DNA of 64,000 bases from the NCBI GenBank assembly GCA_964035015.1, contig CAXIUP010000120.1, positions 1,213,001 to 1,277,000 on the forward strand. The letters run 5' to 3'. Positions 40,946 to 51,499 of the stretch are shown here, in pieces (within the stretch, counting starts at the first letter, position 1; every line of letters starts with the position of its first letter). The notes under the pieces are model-generated. The model had not been told where the DNA came from and ran no database searches. It saw nothing but the letters and a program-made list of their open reading frames with translations. Origin of the DNA: Corallium rubrum. Its lineage: Eukaryota > Cnidaria > Anthozoa > Scleralcyonacea > Coralliidae. Both the position numbers and the translations under genes were made by a program.

Positions 40946-41335
40946 ATGAGCGTAGAGACTGAGACACGTTGGCTGCCCCCTATGTCTAGAGGAGAGAGGA
41001 ATGTGTGGGATGCTTTACGCGTTAACAGAATTGAGGCGGTTAGGGAGAAGACTTTTGATGGGTTAGTGGGGTTGGGCGGTGGTCTTTTGAGGTATGACTT
41101 CGCGGCGCCCCTTAGCGATGGTACTTTCGTACTGATTGAGTATGATGGTGAACAACATTTCAGCCCTTCCACCTGGTCTGGTAAGTTAACTCAGGAAGAG
41201 GCAGAAAGGTGCTTTAGGGTACAGAAGGAACACGACCGGATGAAAGACGAGTACGCCAAGGACAACGGTCATTACCTAATCAGGATTCCGTATTGGGAAA
41301 GGCGTAACATCCATTCTATTATCGGATCTTTGTAA
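40946..41335 (+). CDS. PD-(D/E)XK nuclease-like protein, 129 aa
   Basis: Blocks: SRGERNVWDAL near the N-terminus; LRYDFAAPL (the D of the PD motif); VLIEYDGEQHF (ExK-like position with E-x-D-G-x-Q-H-F); then HDRMKDEYAKDNGHYLIRIP. This is the pattern of small Vsr-like restriction-fold nucleases found in phages and giant DNA viruses. A nicking or resolving role in replication or recombination, or a homing-type selfish function, is possible. The frame can be extended three codons to a GTG at 40937, but ATG 40946 is preferred. Confidence 0.75.
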   Translation: MSVETETRWLPPMSRGERNVWDALRVNRIEAVREKTFDGLVGLGGGLLRYDFAAPLSDGTFVLIEYDGEQHFSPSTWSGKLTQEEAERCFRVQKEHDRMKDEYAKDNGHYLIRIPYWERRNIHSIIGSL

Positions 41336-41362
41336 CGAAGTGTATTATGTCTAGTTATATAT

Positions 41363-41782
41363 ATGGCTAGTGTGGTTGCTGGTGGACTGTTTAACGCCTT
41401 GGCCTTCGCTGGCGCTGGACTCATGTTTTCAAAGTTAAATCACACCGGGTATGAAGCTGAGATTAAGAGACACAACCACGCCCTTGAGCAGCTGGCCAGG
41501 GCAAAGGAGAAATGGTATGAAAGTGAGGTGGATAGGAAGGATAGGATACAGAGGTTAAGACAGGAACTGTCTGACGCCAACGCTGACATCAACACAACGA
41601 ATCACGCTCTGGATCTGCTGAAGGCCAGGTTAAGGCAGGTTGAGGCCGTTGGGTCGTCCCAACCAAAGCCTAAGCTGTCTGACTATTACAAACCATCGAG
41701 TGAAATGAAAGAGTATCAGACCCTGTTTATTGGGTCTGTTGGTTTGGTTGGTGGGTATTTGATGTCTAGGTTTGTTTTGTAG
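41363..41782 (+). CDS. Polinton coiled-coil membrane protein, 139 aa
   Basis: A hydrophobic Gly/Ala-rich N-terminus (VVAGGLFNALAFAGAGLMFS) is followed by a long coiled coil rich in Glu/Arg/Lys (about residues 30-105), and ends with a second span (LFIGSVGLVGGYLMSRFVL). I recall very similar short proteins in cnidarian Polintons. It may act as a membrane or capsid-associated tether. The start is fused to TAGTTATATATATG. Confidence 0.7.
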   Translation: MASVVAGGLFNALAFAGAGLMFSKLNHTGYEAEIKRHNHALEQLARAKEKWYESEVDRKDRIQRLRQELSDANADINTTNHALDLLKARLRQVEAVGSSQPKPKLSDYYKPSSEMKEYQTLFIGSVGLVGGYLMSRFVL

Positions 41783-41813
41783 GGGTTAAGGAATTCGTTA
41801 GGGTTTAGTTATA

Positions 41814-42470
41814 ATGTCTGTTTCCTGGTCGGACTTACCGAGGGGGCTGAAGGATTTACCGTCTTCAAGCGTCGAATGGGTCTGTAAGCAGATGGGGATC
41901 AAAGCCCCGGCTTGGGATCCACCCAGATGTAGTGCGAAGTTGTGGTGTGAGGATTGTCTCAGATTCCGTGTGAAGGTGAGCACTGAGATGTATTCCTGTC
42001 CAGGATGTGGTGACACGGAGTATGGATATGTTGTCGGGAGATACCGGGCGGCCGGTCGTAGAAGTGAGCATTCGAGAAATAGTTGGATGAGGAAGAGACT
42101 CACCAGAGTCGTCAGGGACACAGCCGTTGACGTTGTCTTATCCGACTTTTCCAAGGTTCTTCGGGTGATGAGAGGTAAGGGTCTGATAAGAGGTCGTAAT
42201 GTGTCCAGATACAATTATTACATCATCAGACTGTGCTCAAGAAGAGGGATTGGGTTACTGGGTGGTATGAGGGATCTTAGGGAGGGGAAAACGAAGGACT
42301 TGTTTGATAACAATCTGTTCGGAATTGTGTATAGGGAACTTGGTTGGGATCGTACCCCGGACAGGTTCTACATCATGTGGTTGGAGCGACACCTAACGGA
42401 ATGTGATTACCCCTGTTATAACGATGGATCCGAATGTTATGATCCACCAAGACGACGACTTAGACCCTGA
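41814..42470 (+). CDS. Zinc-ribbon protein, possibly VLTF3-like, 218 aa
   Basis: Two CxxC pairs, CEDC (about residues 45-48) and CPGC (about 62-65), form a zinc ribbon. A basic helical part follows, with RVMRGKGLIRGRNVSRYNYY and IIRLCSRRGIGL. The order zinc ribbon then basic helices resembles poxvirus VLTF3-type late transcription factors, which some Polinton-like viruses carry. The match is by layout only. The 3' end overlaps the start of PolB by 47 bases in another frame. The start is fused to TAGTTATAATG. If it is VLTF3-like, it could be the factor that reads the start-codon motif of this element. Confidence 0.5.
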   Translation: MSVSWSDLPRGLKDLPSSSVEWVCKQMGIKAPAWDPPRCSAKLWCEDCLRFRVKVSTEMYSCPGCGDTEYGYVVGRYRAAGRRSEHSRNSWMRKRLTRVVRDTAVDVVLSDFSKVLRVMRGKGLIRGRNVSRYNYYIIRLCSRRGIGLLGGMRDLREGKTKDLFDNNLFGIVYRELGWDRTPDRFYIMWLERHLTECDYPCYNDGSECYDPPRRRLRP

Positions 42471-45400
42471 CATGTTTGACTATCCCGATGATATAGACCC
42501 CCGTCTCTACGAGAGACTAATCGGTTACGACATAAATCAGTTAGACAGAGCCCTGAGGGGTAAAACCAAGTCGTTCAGTTGTGCTGTTGTGTCCCAACAC
42601 CACCCACTGGAACAGGTAAACGCTCTCACGAATGATGTGGTACGGCTGCTACGTCGGGAGCTGGCTGAGATGAGGGGGCTGAAGTTCGCTGAAACGCTGG
42701 TTGTGACGCTTGAGAAGGAGGTGTCCGGCGGAACAACTTATAAGACGGCTCACTTCAACAGCTACATCAAGACTATAATCAACGACGGTGAGATCGGTCA
42801 GGACGTTGACACTGCGAATGAGGAGGTGGTGGTTGGGATAGCCCGATGGATAAGCGAGGGATCTGGCTGGACAGTGGAGTCAGTGGATGGTCACTACGTT
42901 AATCTGACTGTGTACAGTCCACTGGAAGGCTCGTCGTATGTCGACCTCCCGGAGGAGTTGAGACATAGTCGGAAGGGACTGATTAATGTTAAGAATAGTG
43001 ATGACAGGTGTTTTATGTGGTGTCATCTAGCTCATAAGTTTCCTGTCTCACAACACCCACAAAGGGTGTCTAAGTACCGGGACCATGTTGACGATTTGGA
43101 TTACAGCGGGGTCAGCTTCCCTGTGAATCAGAAACAGTACAACCGGGTGGAAAAACAGAATGAGATACGTATCAACGTCTTTGGTTACGAAAACGGGTTA
43201 ACCTTTCCAGTTTATGTATCAGAGGAAAGGTTCACCGACCTCATGAACCTCCTGATTATAACCAATGGGAACAACAAACATTACGTCCTCATCAGGGACT
43301 TTGATAGGTTTATGTACAACAAAACAAAACACAAGAGGAAAAAACATTTCTGTGTTTACTGCCTCCAATGTTTCAGCTCAACGGGGGTCCTGGATAGGCA
43401 TAAGGCTGTGTGTATCAGTGTGAATGGTAAACAAGCTGTTAGGATGCCTGAAAAAGGTAAAAACGTGTTGAAGTATAGTAACTTTCACAAACAGTTAAAC
43501 GTTCCGTTTGTTGTGTATTCAGACTTCGAGGCGATCACAGAAAAGGTTGGCAGACCGGAGGTGTCGGAGTCAGACCGAGAGGAAAAAGAGAAAAAACCAT
43601 ACATGGAGAAGTATCAAAAACATACTGATTGTGGTTATGGGTATAAGGTTGTCTGTTGTTATGACGATAGGTATAGTAAGGATGTTCAGGTGTACAGAGG
43701 TCCTGGTGCTGTCAACAGGTTCATCGGAAAGATGCTGGAAGAAGTGGAGTACTGTAAGGGTATTCGGAAAGAACACTTTAACCAGGACATGGTTCTGACT
43801 GATTCCGACAGAGCGGACTTCAGAGACGCTATAAAGTGTCACATCTGTGGTCGGGAGTACACAGCAGAGGACGTTAGGGTCCGGGACCATTGCCATGTAA
43901 CGGGAAGATATCGAGGATCGACCCATCAGCTTTGTAACAGAAATCACAGAATGACTGATAAGATACCAGTCATCTTACACAACCTGAGGGGTTATGATAG
44001 TCATCTCATCATGGGGGAGATCGGAAAGTTCGGACAGGAGATTAACGTCATACCGAATAATATGGAGAAGTACATGGCCTTCATGTTAGGTAAAAACCTT
44101 GTGTTTCTAGACAGTTTTCAGTTCATGAGTAGTTCACTGGATAGGCTGGTTGGGAACTTACCGGCTAACGCCTTCAGATACACAGCTAAGGAGTAAGGTG
44201 ACCGATTGTATCTTATGAGAGCAAAAGGTGTTTATCCTTATGACTACATGGATAGCTTCAATCGGTTTGATGAAACAGAGTTGCCTCCAAAGAATGAGTT
44301 CTATAGTGTGTTGAATGACGAATCAATAACCGACAAACAGTATTCACATGCTTTGGAGGTTTGGAGAGAGTTTGAGATGAAAACGATGGGGGATTATCAT
44401 GATGTGTATCTGAAATCGGATGTTCTGTTGTTGGCTGACGTCTTTGAGAACTTTAGAAAGACCTGTGTCCAGTACTATGGGTTGGACCCCTGTCACTATT
44501 TCACCTCACCTGGGTTGGCATGGGACGCTATGCTTAAAATGACTGGGATTGAGCTGGAGCTGATGACTGACATCGACATGTTCCAGTTCATTGAGAAAGG
44601 ACTGAGAGGTGGTGTTAGTTACATAGCCAACAGATATGGGAAGGCGAACAATCCATACATGAAGGAGTATAGTGAGGGCGAGGCTGTAAAGTATATAATG
44701 TATCTGGACGCCAATAATCTGTATGGTTGGGCCATGAGTCAGTGCCTTCCGACTGGTGGATTTAAGTGGATGAGTGAGGGTAAGCTGAAAAACCTGGCTT
44801 GGGAACTTCCGGAAAATGACAGTCGGACTGGGATGATACTTGAGGTTGATCTTGAATATCCTCCTGAACTCCACGACCTACACAACGACTACCCATTAGC
44901 CCCTGAAAAGATGGAAATACGGGAAAATATGCTGTCTGACTATTGTCGGAAAATTAAAGGGGAGTTCGGTGTCAGCGTTGGTGGTGTAAGTAAGCTGGTA
45001 ACCAACCTGATGGGAAAGGAAAGGTATGTTGTCCACTATAGAAACCTACAGCTGTACGTCAGACTTGGGATAAGGGTGAAAAAAGTTCACCGGGTTTTGT
45101 TGTTCAATCAGTCCCCTTGGCTAAGGCAGTACATCAACTTCAATACCGTAAAGAGAACTGCTGCCAGAAACGCCTTTGAAAAGGACTTCTTCAAGCTGAT
45201 GAACAACAGCGTTTTTGGTAAGACGATGGAGAATCTGAGAAAGCGTGTAGACGTTCGGTTGGTCACCAGTGAGAGAAAGATGCTGAGGTTGGCTTCCAAA
45301 CCAACCTTTGTGTCCGCCAAAATATTTAACGAAAACCTTGTTGCTGTTCATAAGATTAAGGAAGTCCTGACGCTGAACCGACCAGCATACGTTGGTATGT

Positions 45401-46011
45401 GTATTCTGGATCTATCGAAAACCCTAATGTATGATTTCCATTACAATTATGTGTTAGAGAAATATGGAAGTAGGGCTAAGTTGTTGTTTACAGATACGGA
45501 CAGCCTGACATATGAAATTGAGGCGGAGGATGTTTATAAGGACTTCTGGGCTGACAAAGACATCTTCGACAACTCGGACTATCCGGAGAGCTCGAAGTAC
45601 TACAACAAGTCGAACAAGAAGGTTATTGGGAAGATGAAGGACGAAGCGGCTGGTGTTCCCATAACCGAATTCGTTGGTCTTAGAAGTAAGATGTATTCTT
45701 ATCTAAAAGACAACGGAGCAGGTGGCAAAACCGCGAAGGGAATTAAGAAGAGTGTCACTAAGAAACAGATCAAACATGAACACTACAAAGACACACTATT
45801 TGGTAAAAAACAATTGTTTCAGAAAATGAAAACAATCCGGAGTGATAAACATAATCTGGGTAGTTATGAGATAAATAAGGTGTCACTCTCGTGCTTCGAC
45901 GATAAAAGATACCTGCTGGAAGATGGGATTAATTCCTACGCGTACGGACACCTAAACGCTCAAAGGCAACTGCGCATGTGTAGTCCCACGCGTGGGACTG
46001 AGCATGCGTAG
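42424..46011 (+). pseudogene. Polinton protein-primed DNA polymerase B, broken about once
   Basis: Largest gene of the element. In order: an N-terminal region that may serve as terminal protein; a zinc-binding CVYCLQCF...H segment; exonuclease blocks YSDFEAI, HNLRGYDSHLI and YHDVYLKSDVLLL; an embedded endonuclease-VII-like zinc site CHICGREY...DHCHVTGRYRG; polymerase blocks YLDANNLYGWAMSQCLP, LMNNSVFGKTMENLRKR and FTDTDSLTYEI. It replicates the element from its ends by protein priming. The start at 42424 follows GTTATAACG. The copy no longer forms one continuous frame (about one break) and is described as a fossil. Confidence 0.93.
45973..46008. terminator. GC-rich hairpin between convergent genes
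   Basis: Holds the perfect 18 bp palindrome agtcccacgcgtgggact with outer gcatg / catgc pairing. It lies at the very end of the PolB coding region, facing the leftward gene that ends at 46086. The position suggests a bidirectional transcription end or processing signal, though this is inference. Confidence 0.4.
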
Positions 46012-46085
46012 AAGGTCTCAGGGTCTCCCGCTCCGCTAAAATACATACCCCAGAATGACCAAAGGAATAGACGGTCCGGCCGGTC

Positions 46086-46841
46086 TCACTTATTTTCCTT
46101 AGTGGGGTAACGGTAGAGGAGTAATCCAGCCGCCATAATCACTATTAAATACTCCCCAGTGAAAACAATTACCTTCCCACCAGCTGTCTGTATTTCTGTC
46201 CATGGTATTGTGTCTCTTCCCTTCGACTGATGTAACTTTTCCCATTTCTTAGCTTGATGAACTATATCAGATCCCTTCCTGGTTAGACCTACAGACAGAC
46301 CAGTTACTAATGCAATCATCCCCAAACCAATAGCAGTTACAATTCCAGCTTTTTTCAGTTTTCTATCCAGGTTGATCTTAGTCCACTGATCATATTCAGC
46401 TCTAATGCCATCCCTTAGTAGATCATTTTCCCCCTCAGTTAAAGCCAGTCCAACTGTTCTAAACTCACCTCCCAGATATTCCACAGAATAACCCACTACC
46501 AAACCAGACTTATCAGACTCTTCGGATATACCTATTATATTATTATAAACTATATATTTAATAAACAGTGGATCCGTGCATTGTGGTTCTAGCCCTAGTG
46601 TCTCTGTAAAAAATTTCTTACAGTCCTCATATGTGACCCCTCTCCCTATCCTCTCAGTTCTGTCTTCTAACACATTATTTACAGTGGGGTCATCAATAGA
46701 GTGACCAAATCCAACACTATTACGCTCTAAAAAGTCTTCCGGAGCGTCAGCACCCCCAAAATCTGTTTCCTCCTGACCATTTTCAGGATTTGGGTCTGAG
46801 TCATGATTTGGGTCTAATGGTTTAAGTTCAATTCCCTCCAT
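46086..46841 (-). CDS. Polinton uncharacterised protein, 251 aa
   Basis: From ATG 46841 (TTTTAATATGG): an acidic, Asn/Pro/Asp-rich head, then a globular part (GVTYEDCKKFFTETLGLEPQ, YIVYNNIIGISEE), a hydrophobic span GIVTAIGLGMIALVTGLSVG (about residues 170-190), and a second near the end (VIFTGEYLIVIMAAGLLLY in part). Upstream codons in frame run into the terminal repeat and are excluded. It is convergent with PolB. No family recognised; two-span membrane topology. Confidence 0.65.
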   Translation of the reverse strand: MEGIELKPLDPNHDSDPNPENGQEETDFGGADAPEDFLERNSVGFGHSIDDPTVNNVLEDRTERIGRGVTYEDCKKFFTETLGLEPQCTDPLFIKYIVYNNIIGISEESDKSGLVVGYSVEYLGGEFRTVGLALTEGENDLLRDGIRAEYDQWTKINLDRKLKKAGIVTAIGLGMIALVTGLSVGLTRKGSDIVHQAKKWEKLHQSKGRDTIPWTEIQTAGGKVIVFTGEYLIVIMAAGLLLYRYPTKENK

Positions 46842-46856
46842 ATTAAAATTGTCATG

Positions 46857-47366
46857 ATTACAAAAAGACAAACTGTTGAAAAGTGACGTTGGTAAGGTTG
46901 TGGCCATGATCACGCCGTACATACCATGCCTCGGACTGCTATCTGGTGGTGTAACTGTGGGAAAACATGTGTACCAACACAAGACAAAAGTATCTGAAGA
47001 GAAATCGGGGAGTAAGTGAAATGTGTGTTAAAACCACAACCCTGATCGCTTTGGGGTGTTTCATATCAGATCCAACAAAAGCGTCTGGGAAGGTGGGTCG
47101 CTTCTCACTTTTTGAAGTATAAGCAAACAAAAATGGGTTTTTGGAGGCGCGAAAATTTTTTTCCCCTTTCAAACATCCTTTCTTGATGAATTCCAGATTT
47201 ATTTTTTTTGGTTTTGGTCTCTTTTCGTCCCTTTTTCTTATACTTAAAAAATTTTTTAAAAAAGCTTACCGTTTCGGGCAACCCTCCTTGCTGAATCTGA
47301 TCATCTGGGGGCTGTCTTTGGTAAAATAATAAAAAGTGGCCCCATACCCTCATGTTCTATACTACT
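46857..47366 (-). repeat. Polinton right terminal inverted repeat (510 bp)
   Basis: Inverse copy of 26349-26858. On the plus strand it repeats the last ~55 codons of the 195 aa gene of the left end. It ends CATGTTCTATACTACT just before the target duplication. Confidence 0.95.
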
Positions 47367-47372
47367 TTCGAC
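47367..47372. repeat. Right target-site duplication of the Polinton (TTCGAC)
   Basis: Identical to 26343-26348. Confidence 0.95.
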
Positions 47373-47990
47373 ATATAAACTTGATAGTTTTATTCCTAAA
47401 GGACTTAATTTGCGTGATTTTATATAATTTTGCTTTACATATTTCTTTTTTTTTCATTTTACACAATTTCTTTACATTTTTTACAAGTTTCTCGAAGGGC
47501 CTTCGCTCGAAACGTTAGACCACTTACGTTCTCTGTTTCGGCAGTATTAACCTACTATACCATGTTTCGATTGTTGTTTCAACACTGCCTACGCAGCACA
47601 CTACTTTTATTTCTCTGTTTAATACTTCTTTCTGCAATCCGATTATACTGAATTGTTTTTATTTCAGACTTCTGTTATCTTTTAATCCTGCCTTTACAAA
47701 ACATGCATGCATAGGGGAGCAAAAAAATAAAGGCTTGCTAAAAGTAATTCCTTTGGAAACCTAAATGAAAAAACAACAATGTCTTTTTTACAACCATTGA
47801 AATGTAAGTTTTCCTTTGATATGTTCAACTTTCATTAAGTATAGGTTAGTCACCCTAATCATTGATTCTGTAATTATCCCGAGGATTATCATTTGTCTTT
47901 GCTGTATATCATGGTGGGAGGGGGGGGGGGAGACTATTTCAAAGAAGCACGTACAAGCGGGCGAGGGGTAGTTGCATTGATGTATTTCTA
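47373..47990 (+). mobile_element. Penelope-like element, right part and 3' region
   Basis: Begins with codons of the GIY-YIG tail (LDSFIPKGLNLRDFI), the usual closing motif of Penelope-type endonuclease segments. A 3' untranslated part follows with ttcgctcgaaacgttag near 47500. From about 47610 it matches, on the opposite strand, the dispersed fragments at 12200-12760 and 21187-21500, which identifies those as pieces of the same family. Confidence 0.7.
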
Positions 47991-48014
47991 GTTATATATT
48001 AGTCAATTGTTTAC

Positions 48015-50760
48015 TGTTCATTTTGAATTTGAATTGAATTGAATTTTATTGTTTACCAAGTTGAAATTATGATATGATAAAAAAAATACAAGTTAGTAGT
48101 AAGTGGCGAGGAAGCCCAAATAGAAACCATACGGCTTATAAAGACTTTGGGCTCCTCTTAATAACAAACTAATAGCAAATATTATTACAGTGGGAGTGGC
48201 ACGAAATCAAAAAAAAAAAAAAAAATTAAATAACAAAAAGTATAGGAAATAAAAACTAGAAGTCCAGAACAGTTCTACGAATTATAAATTATGAGAACAC
48301 AAATACATTTTTAGTTTTGTCTGAAACAAGGAAATAGATGTGGCGTCACGGATATCTGAACTTAGCGTATTAAAAAATAAAGGACCTTGATAGTTGGCCG
48401 AAAATTGCCTAATCTTTGTCCTACAAGTGGGCACATAGAATAGTTTAGACCTGCGTGTATTGTAACTGTGTATTTGGTTGATTCGTTGAAACAAATTGTC
48501 GAAACTTTGCGGAAGTAAATTATTTGTATATTTGTACATAAAGATTCCTAATTGGAGTAAGTAGACATCGCGAAATTTCAAAATACTTAATTCTTTAAAT
48601 AAAGGGTCGGTGTGTGCATCATATACCTCCTTGTTAATAACTCTAATGACACGCTTTTGAAGTAAGACTATACGGTTAAGATTAGAAGAATAAGTTGAAC
48701 CCCAGACAGTGATACAATATTGAAGATATGGATAGACAAGAGCATAGTAAAGTGTACATAAAGCTGGCTTAGAAAGGCAAAAACTTGATTTATATATAAT
48801 TCCAACAGATTTAGAGATTTTTCCTGCAACATGCGAGATGTGGGGTTTCCAAGACATATGTTCATCTAAGATCACACCCAGAAACACAACCACCTTAACT
48901 TGGTCAATCCTATGGTTATTTATTTCTATAGTAAAATCAAGTGTTTGCCTTTTTTGCCTTGGTCTGAAAATCATGTAGTTAGATTTTGTTGTATTGATTG
49001 ATAACATATTTGCCTTAAACCATTCAGACAAATTATTCATTTCAGAATTAATTATATTCATCAAAACAGGCAAATTTTGATGAGAAAAAAATACATTGGT
49101 GTCATCAGCAAATAAAATCAGTTCGAAAAGATTTGACGCGTTGCACAGGTCATTGATATATATTAGAAAGAACAATGGGCCAAGGATTGACCCTTGAGGC
49201 ACTCCACATCTTATATTATTGTACAATGAACAAGTACCATTATATTCAACGTACTGCTGTCTGTTAGAAAAATAACTCTTAATCCACTCAAGGGCCAATC
49301 CGCGAATCCCATAATGTTCAAGTTTATTCAACAATATTTCGTGATTGACCGTATCGAATGCTTTGGAAAGGTCGAGAAAGATGCCTACGGTATATTTTTT
49401 TTCATCGATTGCTGCGGCGATTTTATCAAATAATTGATGAAGGGCTAAAGCAGTTGAGTGACCTTTTCTAAAACCGTATTGATTATGAAATAAAATATCA
49501 TGGGTATTGAGATAGTTACTTAGGCGATTATACACAACTTTTTCGAATACTTTAGAAAAGATAGGCAGAATGGAGATAGGTCTGTAGTTTGTAAACACAC
49601 TATTGTCACCTGATTTAAATAATGGTAAAACTCGAGCAATTTTCAGCTGATCAGGGACAATGCCTGAATTTATGGATAAATTCACTATATGTGTCAAAGG
49701 GTTTGAAATTAAATCATTAGTATCTTTCACTGACCACATGGAAACCTTATCATATCCTGCTGCGATACCTGAACGAAGTGAATTAACAATCTCTTTGATT
49801 TCAAGTTCTGTGGCTGGTTCTAGAAACAAAGAATTCACAAAACTGCCAGCCAGAAAGGTAGGATAAGAACTGATGGCGGTAGGGATTTTCTTAGCAAGAT
49901 TTGGACCAATATTGGTAAAATAATCACAGAAACGATTTGCAATCTCTACAGGGTTGGAAATAGTTTGACTGTCAACAGTAAAATCTGATGGTAATTTCGT
50001 GGATCGCCTTTTTTTGTTTATCACTTCGTTTAGGATCTTCCAGGTATTTTTAGTATTTGATTTAGCATATTCTAATTTTTCTTCATAATATATACGTTTG
50101 GAAATCCGTAACAAATGGTTAAGTTTGTTCTTGAATTTTTTGTAAATATTTTTATTGGATGGGCATGGAGTACTAAGGTATTTTTTATATAACTTATTCT
50201 TTCTTTTTATAGACTTCAGGAGGCTTTTTGATAGCCAAGGCTCCTTGAAGGCATACTTGGAACATTTTACTTTTTTAAAAGGAAAACTAGAATTACATAT
50301 TGCAGTAAATTTATCTAAGAAACTGCCATACGCTCTTTTCGGATCATTATTTCCAGGGAGATTAGACCAAGCAGTGTTTTTTAAATGGTCATGAAATTTG
50401 GAAATATTTGTTTTATTCTTGTCACGAAAAACAAAATATTCCTCTTTATCTATATTAACATGTGGTTCATAAAGTACACAAAAGACTGGTAAATGATCAG
50501 ATATATCTGTGAAAAATAGACCGCTAAAAGAATAATTATCGACATGATTTGTAAATATGTTATCAATCAGCGTGGCCGTGTGAGAAGTTATTCTTGTAGG
50601 GCACGTTATCAAAGGGGAAAACATATTGGAGTACATTATATCCAGAAATTCACTTGTGAATTGATGAGAATGATAGTTCATCAAGTTTAAGTTAAAGTCA
50701 CCCATTAAATAAGAAAGCTTATTTTCTTTAGAAATTAAGAAATAATTTAGAAATTAATAC
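48015..50760 (-). mobile_element. 5'-truncated LINE (CR1/L2-Jockey group)
   Basis: Minus-strand element. The 3' end is at the left with an ATTCA-type tail near 48020-48045. The coding region starts inside the endonuclease domain, so the 5' part was lost at insertion, the usual fate of LINE copies. It is about 2.7 kb long. The remaining frame is open, which suggests a fairly recent insertion. It is a different family from the LINE at 35135. Confidence 0.85.
48282..50705 (-). pseudogene. LINE reverse transcriptase, N-terminally truncated, 807 aa
   Basis: Begins within the endonuclease domain at LMGDFNLNLM and keeps DISDHLPVF. Reverse transcriptase blocks: FTNYRPISILPIFSKVFEKV, FLDLSKAFDTVNHEILL, RCGVPQGSILGPLFFLIYIN and FADDTNVFF. 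The C-terminal region has LKMYLC at the end. Motif order and spacing fit CR1/L2/Jockey-group elements. The frame stays open for its whole length, but without the full endonuclease it is a dead copy. Upstream codons (ENKLSYL) continue the domain to about 50740. Confidence 0.88.
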
Positions 50761-50945
50761 AGTGCAGCTTGAGCACAGCCAAGCACAAAACCTTCGTTTT
50801 GAGTTTGTTTTGACTAATTTACTTTGAGATTCGTGTATTTTCACAGACTAAACACTGAGAGAGTCTGATGAGATTGTTGACTAGAGACTTACAAACACGG
50901 CGCTGACTCTATGAGAACTGAGTGAACTGGCAAATATTAGTTTGT
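50761..50945. other. Spacer between LINE and BEL/Pao element
   Basis: Nothing recognised. The last five bases before the LTR, tttgt, may be the left target duplication. Confidence 0.4.
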
Positions 50946-51170
50946 TTTGCGAAAATTACCGCCTCCCAGTCATAGGTTTCACAAGAAAACTCACAGGATT
51001 GAAAAATATAAACTTTAATAATCACATAAAACATCGCTCTCTCACTCTCACTTGAATTGATGTTCTCTCTCGTAAACAAAAAGCCGAATCACACTTCTCG
51101 AGTTTCAAGTGGGTGGCTCAGACTCCCGCTGACCGGAAGTCCGCCTAATAAACATATGTAAGATCCAACA
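50946..51170 (-). repeat. BEL/Pao 3' LTR
   Basis: About 225 bp, inner end TGTTGGATCTTACATATG on the minus strand. It shares long runs with the other LTR (for example gatgttctctctcgtaaaca). Confidence 0.85.
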
Positions 51171-51499
51171 CACTCCCCCCATATAGCTCCCTTAGGAGAT
51201 ATATGTTACACAACTTCTTACACGAAAGTACTGTCAAAATAACTCAGTTGTTCACGTGTGCAGTCAACTGTCCAAAAGTTTCAGATTTCTAACTGTTCTA
51301 GTTCAGCAATCTCTTTAAGCCGTAATTCTGCTGCTTCTGCTGCTTCCCGCTTGGGACGAAAGACACGTGCATCTGGGTTCAGCTGGTCTGGTTCCTTGTG
51401 TTGACGTTGTTGGACGCTGTCACAGGCAAGTTCCAAAGGAAACAAATGTTGAATTGGACTTTCTAGATATGATTTTCCAGCTCGCAACTTGACCGCCCT

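Larger units (their letters stand above)
26349..47366. mobile_element. Polinton (Maverick), 21,018 bp, inserted in a Penelope-like element
   Basis: The ends start AGTAGTATAGAACATGAGGG with 510 bp inverted repeats and a 6 bp target duplication. Content: PolB, retroviral-type integrase with chromodomain, packaging ATPase, probable capsid proteins, plus a deoxynucleoside kinase, a PD-(D/E)XK nuclease and several small membrane proteins. Leftward genes occupy 26696-32042 and mostly rightward genes 32062-46011. Two exceptions are the leftward kinase and the leftward gene at the right end. The repeats differ at only a few positions, so the insertion is young. It is no longer whole: about three breaks, one being the LINE at 35135-38598. 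Its base composition is visibly less AT-rich than the flanks. I recognise no adenain-type protease. Confidence 0.97.

Noticed and set aside
46842-46982. N-terminal extension of the 251 aa gene into the terminal repeat
   Set aside because: The codons are antisense to a coding region in the repeat, and a fitting ATG with the AT-rich start motif is at 46841.
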